Assembly (NCBI GenBank): GCA_027482185.1
Contig: JAIXWF010000001.1
Span: forward strand, 62,001-126,000
Source: Opitutaceae bacterium
GTDB taxonomy: Bacteria; Verrucomicrobiota; Verrucomicrobiia; Opitutales; Opitutaceae
Reading direction: 5' to 3'
Length of the DNA stretch: 64,000 nt
Position numbers and translations under genes: made by a program. This document shows positions 35,031 to 44,126 of the stretch, piece by piece. The notes under the pieces are model-generated. The model saw only the letters and a list, made by a program, of their open reading frames with translations. It was not told where the DNA came from and ran no database searches. Numbering within the stretch: the stretch's first letter is position 1; each line of letters begins with the position of its first letter.

Positions 35031-35075
35031 CGCCCCGAGCTTCGCCGCGCGGGCCGGGGCCGTCGAGACGGTTCC

Positions 35076-35151
35076 CGAGCCGTTGGCTCGCCCGCCGAGC
35101 CGTTCACTCGGTCGCGACCGCGGTTCGCAGCCGCGGCGAGCCGTTCGCTCG
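35076..35151. promoter_or_regulatory. Candidate LytTR operator array (four phased repeats)
   Basis: CGAGCCGTTNNCTCG occurs at 35076-35090, 35096-35110 and 35137-35151, and a degenerate copy (CGCGGTTCGC) lies between the last two. The GTT cores start at 35082, 35102, 35123 and 35143: spacings of 20, 21 and 20 bp. Each unit is also a small inverted repeat (CGAG/CTCG). The array sits between the divergent kinase gene and the 128-residue exported protein gene. It is similar to the CCGTTCA repeats upstream of the other LytTR system. Confidence 0.6.
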
Positions 35152-35220
35152 GAAGCCATCGGCTTGGCCGGCCGGCGCGGCCACGTTCCCCGGCGTCCGC
35201 CAACGCGCGGATTTCCCGCC

Positions 35221-35607
35221 ATGAAATCCCTCCTCCGCCAGATCCTCGCTCTGTCCGCGGCCGCCGGCTTCGCCGCCGCCGTTGCCGCTTCCCCCGCTGT
35301 CCCCGCCGATCCCGCCGCGCACTTGCTGCAGCGCCACGGCTCCCTCCCCGTCGCCAACGTCGGGGACCACGTGGAGACCGGTTCGTACCGCGTCCACGTT
35401 TCCGCCCGGCTCGGCCGGCCCGACGCCGTGCTGCCCGACGGCACCTGGCTCTACCATCGCCGCCGCGTCGCGGACAGCACCGCGACCGGCACGCTGGTCG
35501 TCCGATTCGACGCCGGCCGGGTGAGCGAGCTCCGGCTCGCGGCGCCGGCGTTGGTCGCCGCGCTGCCGCCGGTGCCGGCGGAATCCGTTTTGGTCGCGAT
35601 CAAGTAG
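35221..35607 (+). CDS. Small exported hypothetical protein
   Basis: A 128-residue protein with a signal peptide (about 1-24, MKSLLRQILALSAAAGFAAA). The mature part includes HVETGSYRVHVSARLGRPDAVLPDGTWLYHRRRVADSTATGTLVVRF in pieces, a beta-rich pattern with no family I recognise. It is divergent from a LytS/LytTR system with the phased repeat array in between, so it may be a regulated target. It has its own strong intrinsic terminator. It has no lipobox. Confidence 0.65.
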   Translation: MKSLLRQILALSAAAGFAAAVAASPAVPADPAAHLLQRHGSLPVANVGDHVETGSYRVHVSARLGRPDAVLPDGTWLYHRRRVADSTATGTLVVRFDAGRVSELRLAAPALVAALPPVPAESVLVAIK

Positions 35608-35617
35608 CACGGTTCCG

Positions 35618-35653
35618 GGGCGGGGCCCGGAGCGCTCCGGGCTCCGCCCTTTT
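35618..35653 (+). terminator. Rho-independent terminator of the 128-residue gene
   Basis: GGGCGGGGCCCGGAGC pairs with GCTCCGGGCTCCGCCC (35618-35649), a 16-bp stem with one mismatch, followed by TTTT (35650-35653, counting the T that follows the stem). It starts 11 nt after the stop codon. Confidence 0.8.
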
Positions 35654-35715
35654 CGCGCCGCACTTTCCCATCTCCCCGCTTGTCGGATCGCGGCACCGGG
35701 TTAGGCTGCGGCGCC

Positions 35716-36813
35716 ATGTCTTCCCCCAGCGGCCCGCGACCTGCCGGCGTCCTGAGCGACGAACTCCATGCGCTCGCCCCCGAGAGTCGCCGGAAGAAAT
35801 ACCGCGCGGGCGAGGTGATCTTTTCCGCCGGGGACGCCGGCGACGGTTTCCATATCGTCGAGACCGGACAGGTCCGCATCTCCGCGGTGGTGGGACAGAC
35901 CGAGCCCCGCACCCTCGCCGTGATCGGTCCCGGGGATTTCTTCGGCGAGATGGCCGTGGTCGACGAAGCCCCGCGCTCCGCGACGGCCACGGCCGAGACG
36001 GCCACGACGACGCTGTTCGTGGGCCGCGATGTTTTGCTTCGCCTGCTCGAGAAACGCCCGCACCTCGCGCTCAACCTCCTGCGGGAGTTCAGCGCGCGCA
36101 TGCGCGCGCTGAACCGCAAGTACGTCGACGAAATCCTGCAGGCCGAACGCCTCGCCGTCGTCGGCCGCTTCGCCGGCACCATTGTGCACGATTTCAAGAA
36201 TCCGCTCACGATCATCGGCCTCACGGCCGAGATGCTCTGCGACGCCGACGCCCCCGACGCGATGAAGGCGAAGGCCAAGCGCAGCATCACGCGCCAGATC
36301 GACCGCATGACCAACATGCTCCAGGAACTCATCGAGTTCACCAAACCGAGCGGCCAGCGGCCCGACCTGCAGCCGACGCCGTTCGCGGATTTCATGCAGC
36401 CGCTGGCGGAGGAAATCCGGGAGGAAATCGCCGCCCGCCACGTCAAACTCGATTCGGAAACCCCGCCGCAGGTCCTCGTCCGGATCGATCCCCGCCGGCT
36501 CTCGCGGCTCTTCTACAATCTCGTGAACAACGCCGTCGACGAGATGCCCGACGGCGGCAGCGTCACGCTGCGTTACAAACCCTCGCGGACCGAACTGCGT
36601 CTCGAGGTCGAGGACACGGGCAAGGGCATCGCGCCCGAAATCGCCGCCTCGCTGTTCCAACCCTTCGCCACCCACGGCAAGAAGCACGGCACCGGCCTCG
36701 GCCTCACGATCTGCCGCAAGATCGTCGAGGACCACGGGGGCAAGATCGGCGTCGCGCCGAGCGAACCGGGCAAAGGCGCCCGGTTCTATTTCACGCTCCC
36801 GCTCGGCGACTGA
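35716..36813 (+). CDS. Soluble histidine kinase with N-terminal cyclic-nucleotide-binding domain
   Basis: A 365-residue protein without membrane helices. The cNMP-binding fold (about 15-130) has the phosphate-binding cassette FFGEMAVVDEAPRSATATA. A dimerisation helix with H158 (RFAGTIVHDFKNPLTIIGL) follows, then HATPase (about 235-365) with LVNNAVDEMPDGG, DTGKGI and GTGLGLTICRKIVEDHGG. The kinase domain is complete. It presumably autophosphorylates in response to cAMP/cGMP or another ligand. No regulator gene is adjacent (the 3' neighbour is a sulfatase), so its partner is elsewhere. I start it at MSSPSG; 12 residues of upstream frame are possible. Confidence 0.9.
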   Translation: MSSPSGPRPAGVLSDELHALAPESRRKKYRAGEVIFSAGDAGDGFHIVETGQVRISAVVGQTEPRTLAVIGPGDFFGEMAVVDEAPRSATATAETATTTLFVGRDVLLRLLEKRPHLALNLLREFSARMRALNRKYVDEILQAERLAVVGRFAGTIVHDFKNPLTIIGLTAEMLCDADAPDAMKAKAKRSITRQIDRMTNMLQELIEFTKPSGQRPDLQPTPFADFMQPLAEEIREEIAARHVKLDSETPPQVLVRIDPRRLSRLFYNLVNNAVDEMPDGGSVTLRYKPSRTELRLEVEDTGKGIAPEIAASLFQPFATHGKKHGTGLGLTICRKIVEDHGGKIGVAPSEPGKGARFYFTLPLGD

Positions 36814-36837
36814 CGGCGCCCGCCGCGGGCGCGACGT

Positions 36838-38274
36838 TCACGGCGCGGCCGCCGGCGGCGTGCCGAGTTTCCAGAATTTGTTGTCGGTCCGGACGGTCTT
36901 CATCAGGCCTTCGGCCCGGTCCACGAGGGCGGCCTGCTCCGCGGCGACGTTTTTCTTTTCCGCCGGATCGGTCTGCAGGTCGAACAACTGGATCGGCGCC
37001 GTCGTGGTCTTCAACCGGATCGCCTTCCAACGCCCGTCGAGCAGCAGCGCCTGGCTGACGCCCTGCTCGTAGAATTCCCAGTAGAGATAATCGTGTTTCG
37101 CCTGCGCACCGCGCCCGAGCAAGGTCGGGACCATGCTCACGCTGTTCAGATCCGGGGGAGTTTTCGCCCGCGCGAGTTCGGCCCAAGTTGCCATCAGATC
37201 GCCGAAGTAGGCGACATGGCCCGAGACGGAGCCGGCCTTGATCTGCCCGGGCCAGCGCGCGAGGAAGGGCACGCGGATGCCGCCGTCGGTCAGGCTGCGT
37301 TTCAGGCCGCTGAACGGCCCGCTCGGTTTGAAGAACGCCGGATCGTACTCGGGTCCGCCCTCGCGGTGCGGCCCGTTGTCGCTGGAAAACATCACGAGCG
37401 TTTTCTCGTCGAGCCCGAGCTGCTTGAGTTTCGCGAGCAGCGTGCCGACGTCGCGGTCGAGCCGCGACACCATCGCCGCGTGCGCCTGGTGCGCCCGCTT
37501 CCACGGCTTGTCGGCGTAGATCCCGAGATCGGGCACCTCGTTGCCGTCGCCCAATTCGCGGCTGCGCTCGTTGTTCGCGTGCGGCGACACCATCGAATAG
37601 AAAAGAAAGAAGGGCCGCGCGCGGTTCCGCTCGACGAACGCCACCGCCTCCTCGGCAAACAGGTCGCCGGCATAGACCACGGGCTTCGTCGCATAGCCGA
37701 CGCCGGCGACGTCGCCGACCGGCACGCGGTCGTTGGGCAACGGCACCTTCTCGCCGTTGCGCCAGAGGAAATCGGGGTAGTGGTTGTGGGCGTGGGCCTG
37801 GTTGAGGAAACCGAAATGGTAATCGAAGCCCTGTTTCCGCGGTTCGCCGGTCTGGTGGTTTTCGCCGAGCCCCCACTTGCCCACGAGGCCGGTCGCATAG
37901 CCGGCCTGCTTCAGGACTTTCGCGACCGTGATGTCGTCCGCCGCCAGCGACTGCGCATCCATGTTGATCCGGCCGGCGTTGCCGCGGACCGTGGTGCGGC
38001 CGAGATGCTTGCCGGTCATGAGCACGCTGCGCGACGGCGCGCACACGGTGCTGCCGGCGTAGACCTGCGTGAACTTCATGCCTTCGGCCGCCATGCGGTC
38101 GAGGTGCGGCGTCGCGATCAGCTGCTGGCCGTAGCAGCCGAGTTCCCCGTAGCCGAGGTCGTCCGCCAGAATAAAGATGATATTGGGCGGCGAAGCCGGC
38201 TGGGCGGCGGCCGCCAAGACGGTCGCGCCGCAGCAGAAAATCAGGCCGCGCAGGAAACGGGGTACGGGGTGCAT
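36838..38274 (-). CDS. Exported type I sulfatase
   Basis: A 478-residue formylglycine-dependent sulfatase with a signal peptide (about 1-24). Metal site: D38/D39 in NIIFILADDLGYGELG. The active-site cysteine C78 is in VCAPSRSVLMTGKHLGRTTV, fitting C-x-P-S-R, so it is converted by a formylglycine-generating enzyme. Other signatures are VGKWGLGENHQTGEPRKQGF, MVSPHANNE and MFSSDNGPHREGG. It is like arylsulfatases of marine and soil Verrucomicrobiota and Planctomycetota that desulfate polysaccharides. No cognate FGE or glycosidase gene is adjacent. It is transcribed divergently from the subtilase. Confidence 0.92.
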   Translation of the reverse strand: MHPVPRFLRGLIFCCGATVLAAAAQPASPPNIIFILADDLGYGELGCYGQQLIATPHLDRMAAEGMKFTQVYAGSTVCAPSRSVLMTGKHLGRTTVRGNAGRINMDAQSLAADDITVAKVLKQAGYATGLVGKWGLGENHQTGEPRKQGFDYHFGFLNQAHAHNHYPDFLWRNGEKVPLPNDRVPVGDVAGVGYATKPVVYAGDLFAEEAVAFVERNRARPFFLFYSMVSPHANNERSRELGDGNEVPDLGIYADKPWKRAHQAHAAMVSRLDRDVGTLLAKLKQLGLDEKTLVMFSSDNGPHREGGPEYDPAFFKPSGPFSGLKRSLTDGGIRVPFLARWPGQIKAGSVSGHVAYFGDLMATWAELARAKTPPDLNSVSMVPTLLGRGAQAKHDYLYWEFYEQGVSQALLLDGRWKAIRLKTTTAPIQLFDLQTDPAEKKNVAAEQAALVDRAEGLMKTVRTDNKFWKLGTPPAAAP

Positions 38275-38389
38275 GGCACCCAACAAGGCCGGCGGCCGCG
38301 CAAGTTTCAACGCCGCAGACGCAGCTATGCCGCGCTTCGCGGTTGCCGGTGTCGGCCGCGGCCGAGACGCTCCCTGTGCCGTCTCTCCC

Positions 38390-41300
38390 ATGGGTCCTTT
38401 CGCTCTCCTCCGCGCCGGCCGGCTGCCGGCGGGCCGCCTCGCACTCGTCCTCGCCTTGCTGCTTCCCTCCGGCCTCGGCGCCGCATCCCGGACCGACGGC
38501 TGGCCGGATCCCGGCGCGGACCGCGGGCCGCTCACCGCGAAAGAAATCCGCCAGGGCTACTCCGACCGCACCCTGCTCGCCCGGCCCAAACCCGCCCGCG
38601 CCGGCGAACGCGCCGCCCTCGCGCCCGAGGACCTCGTCGCCGCGGAGGCCCGCGAAGGTTTCCGGGTCCGCACGCGTTTTGCCCGGCTCGACGACCTGCG
38701 CGTCCTCGAAGTCGCCGACGGCGAAACCGCCGCCGCCGCCGCCGCCCGGCTCCAGGCCTCCGGCCGCTACGAATCCGTGGCATTCGACCGCATCCTGCGG
38801 GCCGCCGCCGTCCCCAACGACCCGCGCTTCGACCAGCAATGGGCCCTGCGCAACACCGGCGCCAACGGCGGCCGCGCCGGCGCCGACATCTCCGCGCCGG
38901 CCGCCTGGGATGTGATCACCGACGCGCCGAACATCGTCGTCGCCGTGCTCGACTCCGGCGCCCGCCTCACCCACCCCGACCTCGCCCCCAACCTCTGGCG
39001 CAATCCCAACCCGCGCCCCGGCGTCAACGACGTCCACGGCGTCCGCGTCATCAACGGCCGCGTCAGCGGCTCGCCGGAGGACGACAGCGGCCACGGCACC
39101 CATGTCGCCGGCCTGATCGGCGCCGTCGGCAACAACGGCAACGGCATCGCCGGCGTCGCCTGGCGCGTGCAGCTCATGATCCTGAAGTTCCTCGGGCCGG
39201 ACGGCTTCGGCCTGCTCTCCGACGAACTCACCTGCCTCAACTACGCGATCGATAACGGCGCCCACATCATCAATGCCAGCTACGGCGAATCCGCCTCCGC
39301 CCCGCCGGATCCCCGCCAACTCGCCCTCGTCGCCCGCGCCCGCGATGCCGGCATCATCTACGTCGCCGCCGCCGGCAACACCGCCACCAACCTCGACGTC
39401 TCGCGCCACTTCCCGGCCAGCAATCCCCTCGACAACGTCGTCGCGGTCGGCGCCTCCACCCGGCTCGACGACCGCGCGACCTTCTCGAACTACGGCTCCG
39501 GCGCCGTCGAGCTCTTCGCCCCGGGCGACTTCGTGCTGTCGCTGAACTACGCCAGCGACACCGTGCCCGTGAACTCCAGCGGCACGTCGATGGCCGCGCC
39601 CATGGTGTCCGGCGCCCTCGCGCTGATGAAGACCCGGTTTCCCCGCGACACCTACCGCCAGCTCATCAACCGCCTCCTGCGCAGCACGGATCCGCTGCCC
39701 GCCTTCGCCGGCCGCAGCCAGACCGGCGGCCGCCTCAACCTGCTCAAAGCCGTCACCTCGGCCGACAACCGGCCTTTCAACGACGACTTCGCGAACCGCG
39801 GCCGCCTCGTCGGCGACAACGTCGCCACCCGCGGCAGCAACGTCGGCGCCACCGCCGAACCCGGCGAGGCCGCCGGCGCCGTTTCGCTCTGGTGGGAATG
39901 GACCGCCCCCGTCTCCGCCCCCGTCAACCTCGACACCGCCGGCAGCGGCTACGACACCGTCCTCTCGGTCTTCGCCGGCACCGCCCCGGGCAGCCTCGTC
40001 CCCGTCGCCGGCAACGACGACGACGGCGCGCTCCGCACCAGCCGCGTCGCCTTCGCGGCCGTCGCCGGCACCACGTATCAGATTTCCGTGGACGGCAAGG
40101 GCGGCGGCGCCGGCCTCACCCTGCTCAACGTCGGCATCGTCCCGGGCAACGACCGCTTCGCCGCCGCCGCGCCCCTCGTCGGCCGCAGCGTGCTGGTCAA
40201 CGCCAACAACGCCCAGACCGCCCGCGAGGCCGACGAACCCCGCATCCTCGGCTCCGCCGGCGGCCGCTCCCTCTGGTACCGCTGGACCGCGCCCGCCTCG
40301 GGCCCCTTCCAGCTCTCCCTCGTGAGCGACGACCTCGATCCCCTCGTCGCCGTCTACTCCGGCCCCGTCGCCGCCCGCGGCTTCGCCGAACTCGCCCCCG
40401 TCGCGGCCGGCGAGGCCCTGCCGGCCGAACCCGACACGGCCCGCACCGTGCTCTGCGCGTTCACCGCCGCCGCCGGCACGACCTACTATTTCACCGTCGA
40501 CGCCAAACCCGGGCCGTTCGGCGTCCCCTCCGGGCAATTCACCCTCTCGCTCACCGACGCCGCCTGGCAGGTCCCCACCGGCGACAACCTGACCACGTCC
40601 CCGGCCGTCGCCGCCGACGGCACCGTCTACCTCGGCGGCAACGACGGCCGGTTCTACGCCTTCAATCCCGACGGCTCCACAAAGTGGGCCACGCCGCCGA
40701 TCACGTTCACCTTCGCCGGCACCGAGTATCCGGTTTCCATGGACACCAGTTCCGCGGCCGTCGGGACCGACGGCACCGTCTACTTCGGGGCCAGCGACGG
40801 CGGGCTCCGCGCCTATCGGCCCGACGGCACGCAGAAGTGGATCTTCCAGGTCCCGATCCCCACCGCCGCGGAGTCGGCCGAAGGGCGCTTTATCTCGCTC
40901 TACAACAGCCCAGCGCTCGCGGCGGACGGCACCGTCTACATCAAAGCCGACGATTTCCGCGTCTACGCCGTCGACCCCGCCGACGGCGCCCGCAAATGGG
41001 CGTTCGACACGGGCGGCCTGTCCTACGGCTCGCCCGTGGTCGGCGCCGACGGCACCGTCTACGTGGGTTCCGATTCCGACCGCTTCTTCGCCCTCAATCC
41101 CGACGGCACCGAAAAGTGGCGGTACGTCGCCGACGGCGACATCTACACGACGGCCGCGCTCGACGCCGCCGGCAACGTCTACTTCGCCACCTCGGGCGAC
41201 TCGCTCTATTCCCTGACGCCCGCCGGAGCCCTGCGCTGGCGCTATCGCACGCCTTCGCCGATCACCTCCTCGCCGGCCCTGAGCGCCGACGGCCGGACCG

Positions 41301-42751
41301 CCTATTTCGGCGGCTACGACAAAAAACTGCACGCCGTCGACACCGCCACGGGCACGGTGCGGTGGACATTTCCCCTCGGCGACGAAGTGCGCGCCAGTTC
41401 TCCGGCCATCGACGCCAACGGCGTCGTCTACGTCGGTTGCTACGACTACCTGCTCTACGCCGTGAACCCCGACGGCTCCCTCAACCGCACCTACGCCGCA
41501 GGCCGCTGGGTGCGCTCGTCGCCCGTCATCGCGGGCAACCGGCTCTATTTCGCCAGCAACGACCACAAGCTCTACGCCCACGATCTGCCCGCGGCGGCCG
41601 CCGGCGGCCCGTGGCCCCAGCTCCGCCACAATGCCCGCCGCACGGGCCGCGCCCTCGTCGAACCCTTCGTGATCGCCGCGGCGCCCCGTTCGCAGACCGT
41701 GCTGGCCGGCGAGCCGCTCGTGCTGAGTGTCGTTGCCGGCGGCCCGGGACCGTTCACCTACCAGTGGTCCCGCAACGGCGCGGCGATCGCCGGCGCCACC
41801 GCCGCCAGCTTCACGATCCCGACCGCCTCGGCGGCTGCCGCCGGTTCCTACACGGTCGCCGTCACCGGCCCGCAAGGCACCCTCGTCAGCGCGGCCGCGG
41901 TCGTCGCCGTCGAGATCCCGAATCCCGGCCGCCTCGTGAATCTCTCCGTCCGCACCACCGCCGGCAGCGGAGTCCGGCTCCTGACCGTCGGCTTCGCCCT
42001 CGCCGGCACGCCGGCGAAGGCGGTCCTGCTCCGGGGCGTCGGGCCGACGCTCGCCGCCTTCGGAGTCGAAGGCGCCCTCGCCGACCCCCAGCTCCGCCTC
42101 TATTCCGGCGGCGCGGTCCTCACCTCCAACGACAACTGGGCCGCTCCGGCCGATGGCGCCGCGGCCCTCTCCGCCGCCTTCGCCGGCTCCGGCGCCTTCG
42201 GTCTGGATCCGTCCAGCCGCGACGCCGCGCTCCTGCGGCCGCTCGTCGCCGGCAGCTACACCGCCGAGATCTCCGGCACCGATCCCGCCGCCGCCGGCGT
42301 CGCCCTTGCCGAGCTCTACGACACGGCCCCGACCTCCGGTGCGCGGCTCGTCAACGTCTCCGCCCGCGCCCAAGTCGGCGCCGGCAACCTCCTCGTCGCG
42401 GGCTTCTCGATCAGCGGCAACGTCCCCCGCCGCGTCCTGATCCGAGCCATCGGCCCCGCGCTTGCGGCGTTCGGCGTCGACGACGCCCTCGCCAACCCGC
42501 GCCTCGAGCTCTACCGCGGCCCCATCCTCCTGCAGGCCAACGACGACTGGGGCGTTCCCGGCCCGGGCGGAAGCAGCGCCGCCGCCCTCCGCACGGCGTT
42601 CTCCGCGGTCGGAGCCTTCGCGCTGGCGGACGGTCTCGGCCTCGACGCCGCGCTCCTCGCCACGTTGCCGCCGGGCACCTACACGGCCCAGGTCAGCGGG
42701 GTGAACAACGCCGCGGGCTCCGCGTTGATCGAGGTCTACGAGGTGCCCTGA
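38390..42751 (+). CDS. Exported subtilase (S8) fused to beta-propeller, Ig-like and Opitutaceae-type repeat domains
   Basis: A 1453-residue protein. Signal peptide about 1-32. Subtilisin domain (about 145-435) with D188 in VVAVLDSGA, H235 in SGHGTHVAG, oxyanion N330 and S400 in GTSMAAPMVSG. Two beta-sandwich domains follow (about 455-710). A PQQ-type propeller (about 723-1087) has repeating DGTVY and GxKxWxF units (for example VYVGSDSDRFFALNPDGTEK). Then comes an Ig-like domain (1092-1180), and two 135-residue repeats beginning RLVNLSVRTTAGSG and RLVNVSARAQVGAG. All catalytic residues are present. No sorting tail is seen. It is probably a secreted protease for large substrates. Confidence 0.9.
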   Translation: MGPFALLRAGRLPAGRLALVLALLLPSGLGAASRTDGWPDPGADRGPLTAKEIRQGYSDRTLLARPKPARAGERAALAPEDLVAAEAREGFRVRTRFARLDDLRVLEVADGETAAAAAARLQASGRYESVAFDRILRAAAVPNDPRFDQQWALRNTGANGGRAGADISAPAAWDVITDAPNIVVAVLDSGARLTHPDLAPNLWRNPNPRPGVNDVHGVRVINGRVSGSPEDDSGHGTHVAGLIGAVGNNGNGIAGVAWRVQLMILKFLGPDGFGLLSDELTCLNYAIDNGAHIINASYGESASAPPDPRQLALVARARDAGIIYVAAAGNTATNLDVSRHFPASNPLDNVVAVGASTRLDDRATFSNYGSGAVELFAPGDFVLSLNYASDTVPVNSSGTSMAAPMVSGALALMKTRFPRDTYRQLINRLLRSTDPLPAFAGRSQTGGRLNLLKAVTSADNRPFNDDFANRGRLVGDNVATRGSNVGATAEPGEAAGAVSLWWEWTAPVSAPVNLDTAGSGYDTVLSVFAGTAPGSLVPVAGNDDDGALRTSRVAFAAVAGTTYQISVDGKGGGAGLTLLNVGIVPGNDRFAAAAPLVGRSVLVNANNAQTAREADEPRILGSAGGRSLWYRWTAPASGPFQLSLVSDDLDPLVAVYSGPVAARGFAELAPVAAGEALPAEPDTARTVLCAFTAAAGTTYYFTVDAKPGPFGVPSGQFTLSLTDAAWQVPTGDNLTTSPAVAADGTVYLGGNDGRFYAFNPDGSTKWATPPITFTFAGTEYPVSMDTSSAAVGTDGTVYFGASDGGLRAYRPDGTQKWIFQVPIPTAAESAEGRFISLYNSPALAADGTVYIKADDFRVYAVDPADGARKWAFDTGGLSYGSPVVGADGTVYVGSDSDRFFALNPDGTEKWRYVADGDIYTTAALDAAGNVYFATSGDSLYSLTPAGALRWRYRTPSPITSSPALSADGRTAYFGGYDKKLHAVDTATGTVRWTFPLGDEVRASSPAIDANGVVYVGCYDYLLYAVNPDGSLNRTYAAGRWVRSSPVIAGNRLYFASNDHKLYAHDLPAAAAGGPWPQLRHNARRTGRALVEPFVIAAAPRSQTVLAGEPLVLSVVAGGPGPFTYQWSRNGAAIAGATAASFTIPTASAAAAGSYTVAVTGPQGTLVSAAAVVAVEIPNPGRLVNLSVRTTAGSGVRLLTVGFALAGTPAKAVLLRGVGPTLAAFGVEGALADPQLRLYSGGAVLTSNDNWAAPADGAAALSAAFAGSGAFGLDPSSRDAALLRPLVAGSYTAEISGTDPAAAGVALAELYDTAPTSGARLVNVSARAQVGAGNLLVAGFSISGNVPRRVLIRAIGPALAAFGVDDALANPRLELYRGPILLQANDDWGVPGPGGSSAAALRTAFSAVGAFALADGLGLDAALLATLPPGTYTAQVSGVNNAAGSALIEVYEVP

Positions 42752-42852
42752 ACCGGGTCCGGCGCCGGGCAGACCCCGGCCCGCGACGCCGCCTTGCACT
42801 GGGCCCGGCATCCGCCTTGCTGGTCCGCTTCCCCGGCTTCCGCCGTTCCCCG

Positions 42853-44049
42853 ATGCAAGAATCTCTCCGGCTCCGTGCCGTCCAGGCTCCGATCATCCCG
42901 GTCATCGCCGATTTGATCCGCCGCCATCCGGGCACGATTTCCCTCGGGCAGGGCGTCGTCGGCTACGGCCCGCCGCCGGAGGCGCTCGCCGCCCTCGGCG
43001 CCTTCCACGCCGACCCAACGCAACACAAATACCAGCCCGTCGCCGGCATCCCGCCGCTGCTCGAGGCCGTCGCCCGCAAACTCGCCGCGGAAAACGGCAT
43101 CGCCACCGGCACCGCGGGCCCGCGCGGCGACTCCGGCCTGCGCGTCATGGTCACCGCCGGCGGCAACAACGCGTTCTTCGCCGCCGTCCTCGCCCTCGCC
43201 GACCCCGGCGCCGAGTTCATTCTGCCGACGCCGTACTACTTCAACCACGAGATGGCGATCACGCTGGCGAATTGCCGCGCCGTCCTCGTGCCGACCGACG
43301 CCGACCACCAGCTCGACCTGCCGGCCCTGCGCGCCGCCATCACCCCGCGCACCCGCGCCATCGTCACCGTCTCGCCCAACAATCCCACCGGCGCCGTCTA
43401 CCCGGAACGCGATCTCCGCGCCGTCGGCGCCCTCTGCGCCGAACACCGGATCTGCCACCTCAGCGACGAGGCGTATGAAGCTTTCACCTACGACGGTGCG
43501 CGCCATTTCTCCCCCGCCTCCAGCCCCTCGGCCGCCGCGCACACCATCTCGCTCTTCTCCATGTCGAAGGCCTACGGCTTCGCCAGCTGGCGCATCGGCT
43601 GGCTCGTCTACCCCGCCCGCTTCGAAGCCGCGTTCCGCAAGATCCAGGATACGCTCCTCATCTGCCCGCCGGTGATCTCGCAGTTCGCCGCCGCCGGCGC
43701 CCTCGCCGCGGGCCCGGCCTACATCAAGCCGCACCTCGCCGCCCTCGCCGCCGTCCGCGCCCGTGTGCTTGCGGAACTCGCCCCGCTCGTCCGCGACGGC
43801 CTCGCCGCCGTCCCGCGGGCCGACGGCGCTTTCTACTTCCTCCTCCGTATCCGCACCGACCGCAGCCCCCAGGAACTCGCCGAACGCCTCATCCGCGAAC
43901 ACGGCGTCGCCGTCATCCCCGGCAACGCCTTCGGCCTCGACCGCGGCTGCCACCTGCGCGTCGCCTACGGATCCCTCGCCGCCGACACCGCCGCCGAGGG
44001 CGTCGGCCGGCTCGTCCGCGGCCTCCGCGCCCTCGTCCCCGCCCCCTGA
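42853..44049 (+). CDS. PLP-dependent aminotransferase, class I/II
   Basis: A 398-residue fold-type I aminotransferase. The PLP lysine K239 is in LFSMSKAYGFASWRIGW, with R247 (carboxylate) a few residues on. N177 is in SPNNPTGAV, D205/Y208 in SDEAYEAF, and the substrate-facing GQGVVGYGPPPEA loop is near the N-terminus. Similar enzymes transfer amino groups from aspartate, alanine, aromatic amino acids or methionine; specificity cannot be read here. It is complete and cytoplasmic (no signal peptide). The gap from the subtilase is about 100 nt, with 77 nt to the next gene on the same strand. Confidence 0.92.
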   Translation: MQESLRLRAVQAPIIPVIADLIRRHPGTISLGQGVVGYGPPPEALAALGAFHADPTQHKYQPVAGIPPLLEAVARKLAAENGIATGTAGPRGDSGLRVMVTAGGNNAFFAAVLALADPGAEFILPTPYYFNHEMAITLANCRAVLVPTDADHQLDLPALRAAITPRTRAIVTVSPNNPTGAVYPERDLRAVGALCAEHRICHLSDEAYEAFTYDGARHFSPASSPSAAAHTISLFSMSKAYGFASWRIGWLVYPARFEAAFRKIQDTLLICPPVISQFAAAGALAAGPAYIKPHLAALAAVRARVLAELAPLVRDGLAAVPRADGAFYFLLRIRTDRSPQELAERLIREHGVAVIPGNAFGLDRGCHLRVAYGSLAADTAAEGVGRLVRGLRALVPAP

Positions 44050-44126
44050 ACGATCGCGCACCTTCCCGCCCCCTGCTTTCAGCGTTCCGCCCAAGCCTAC
44101 CGCCTACCGCCCCTTTCTCCTTCCCT

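Noticed and set aside
36791-42811. Very long open frame (about 2000 codons) antisense to the sulfatase and subtilase genes
   Set aside because: Gly/Ala/Glu/Val-rich translation without any domain, overlapping confident genes. Long antisense frames are expected when GC-rich codons with G or C at the third position are read on the other strand.
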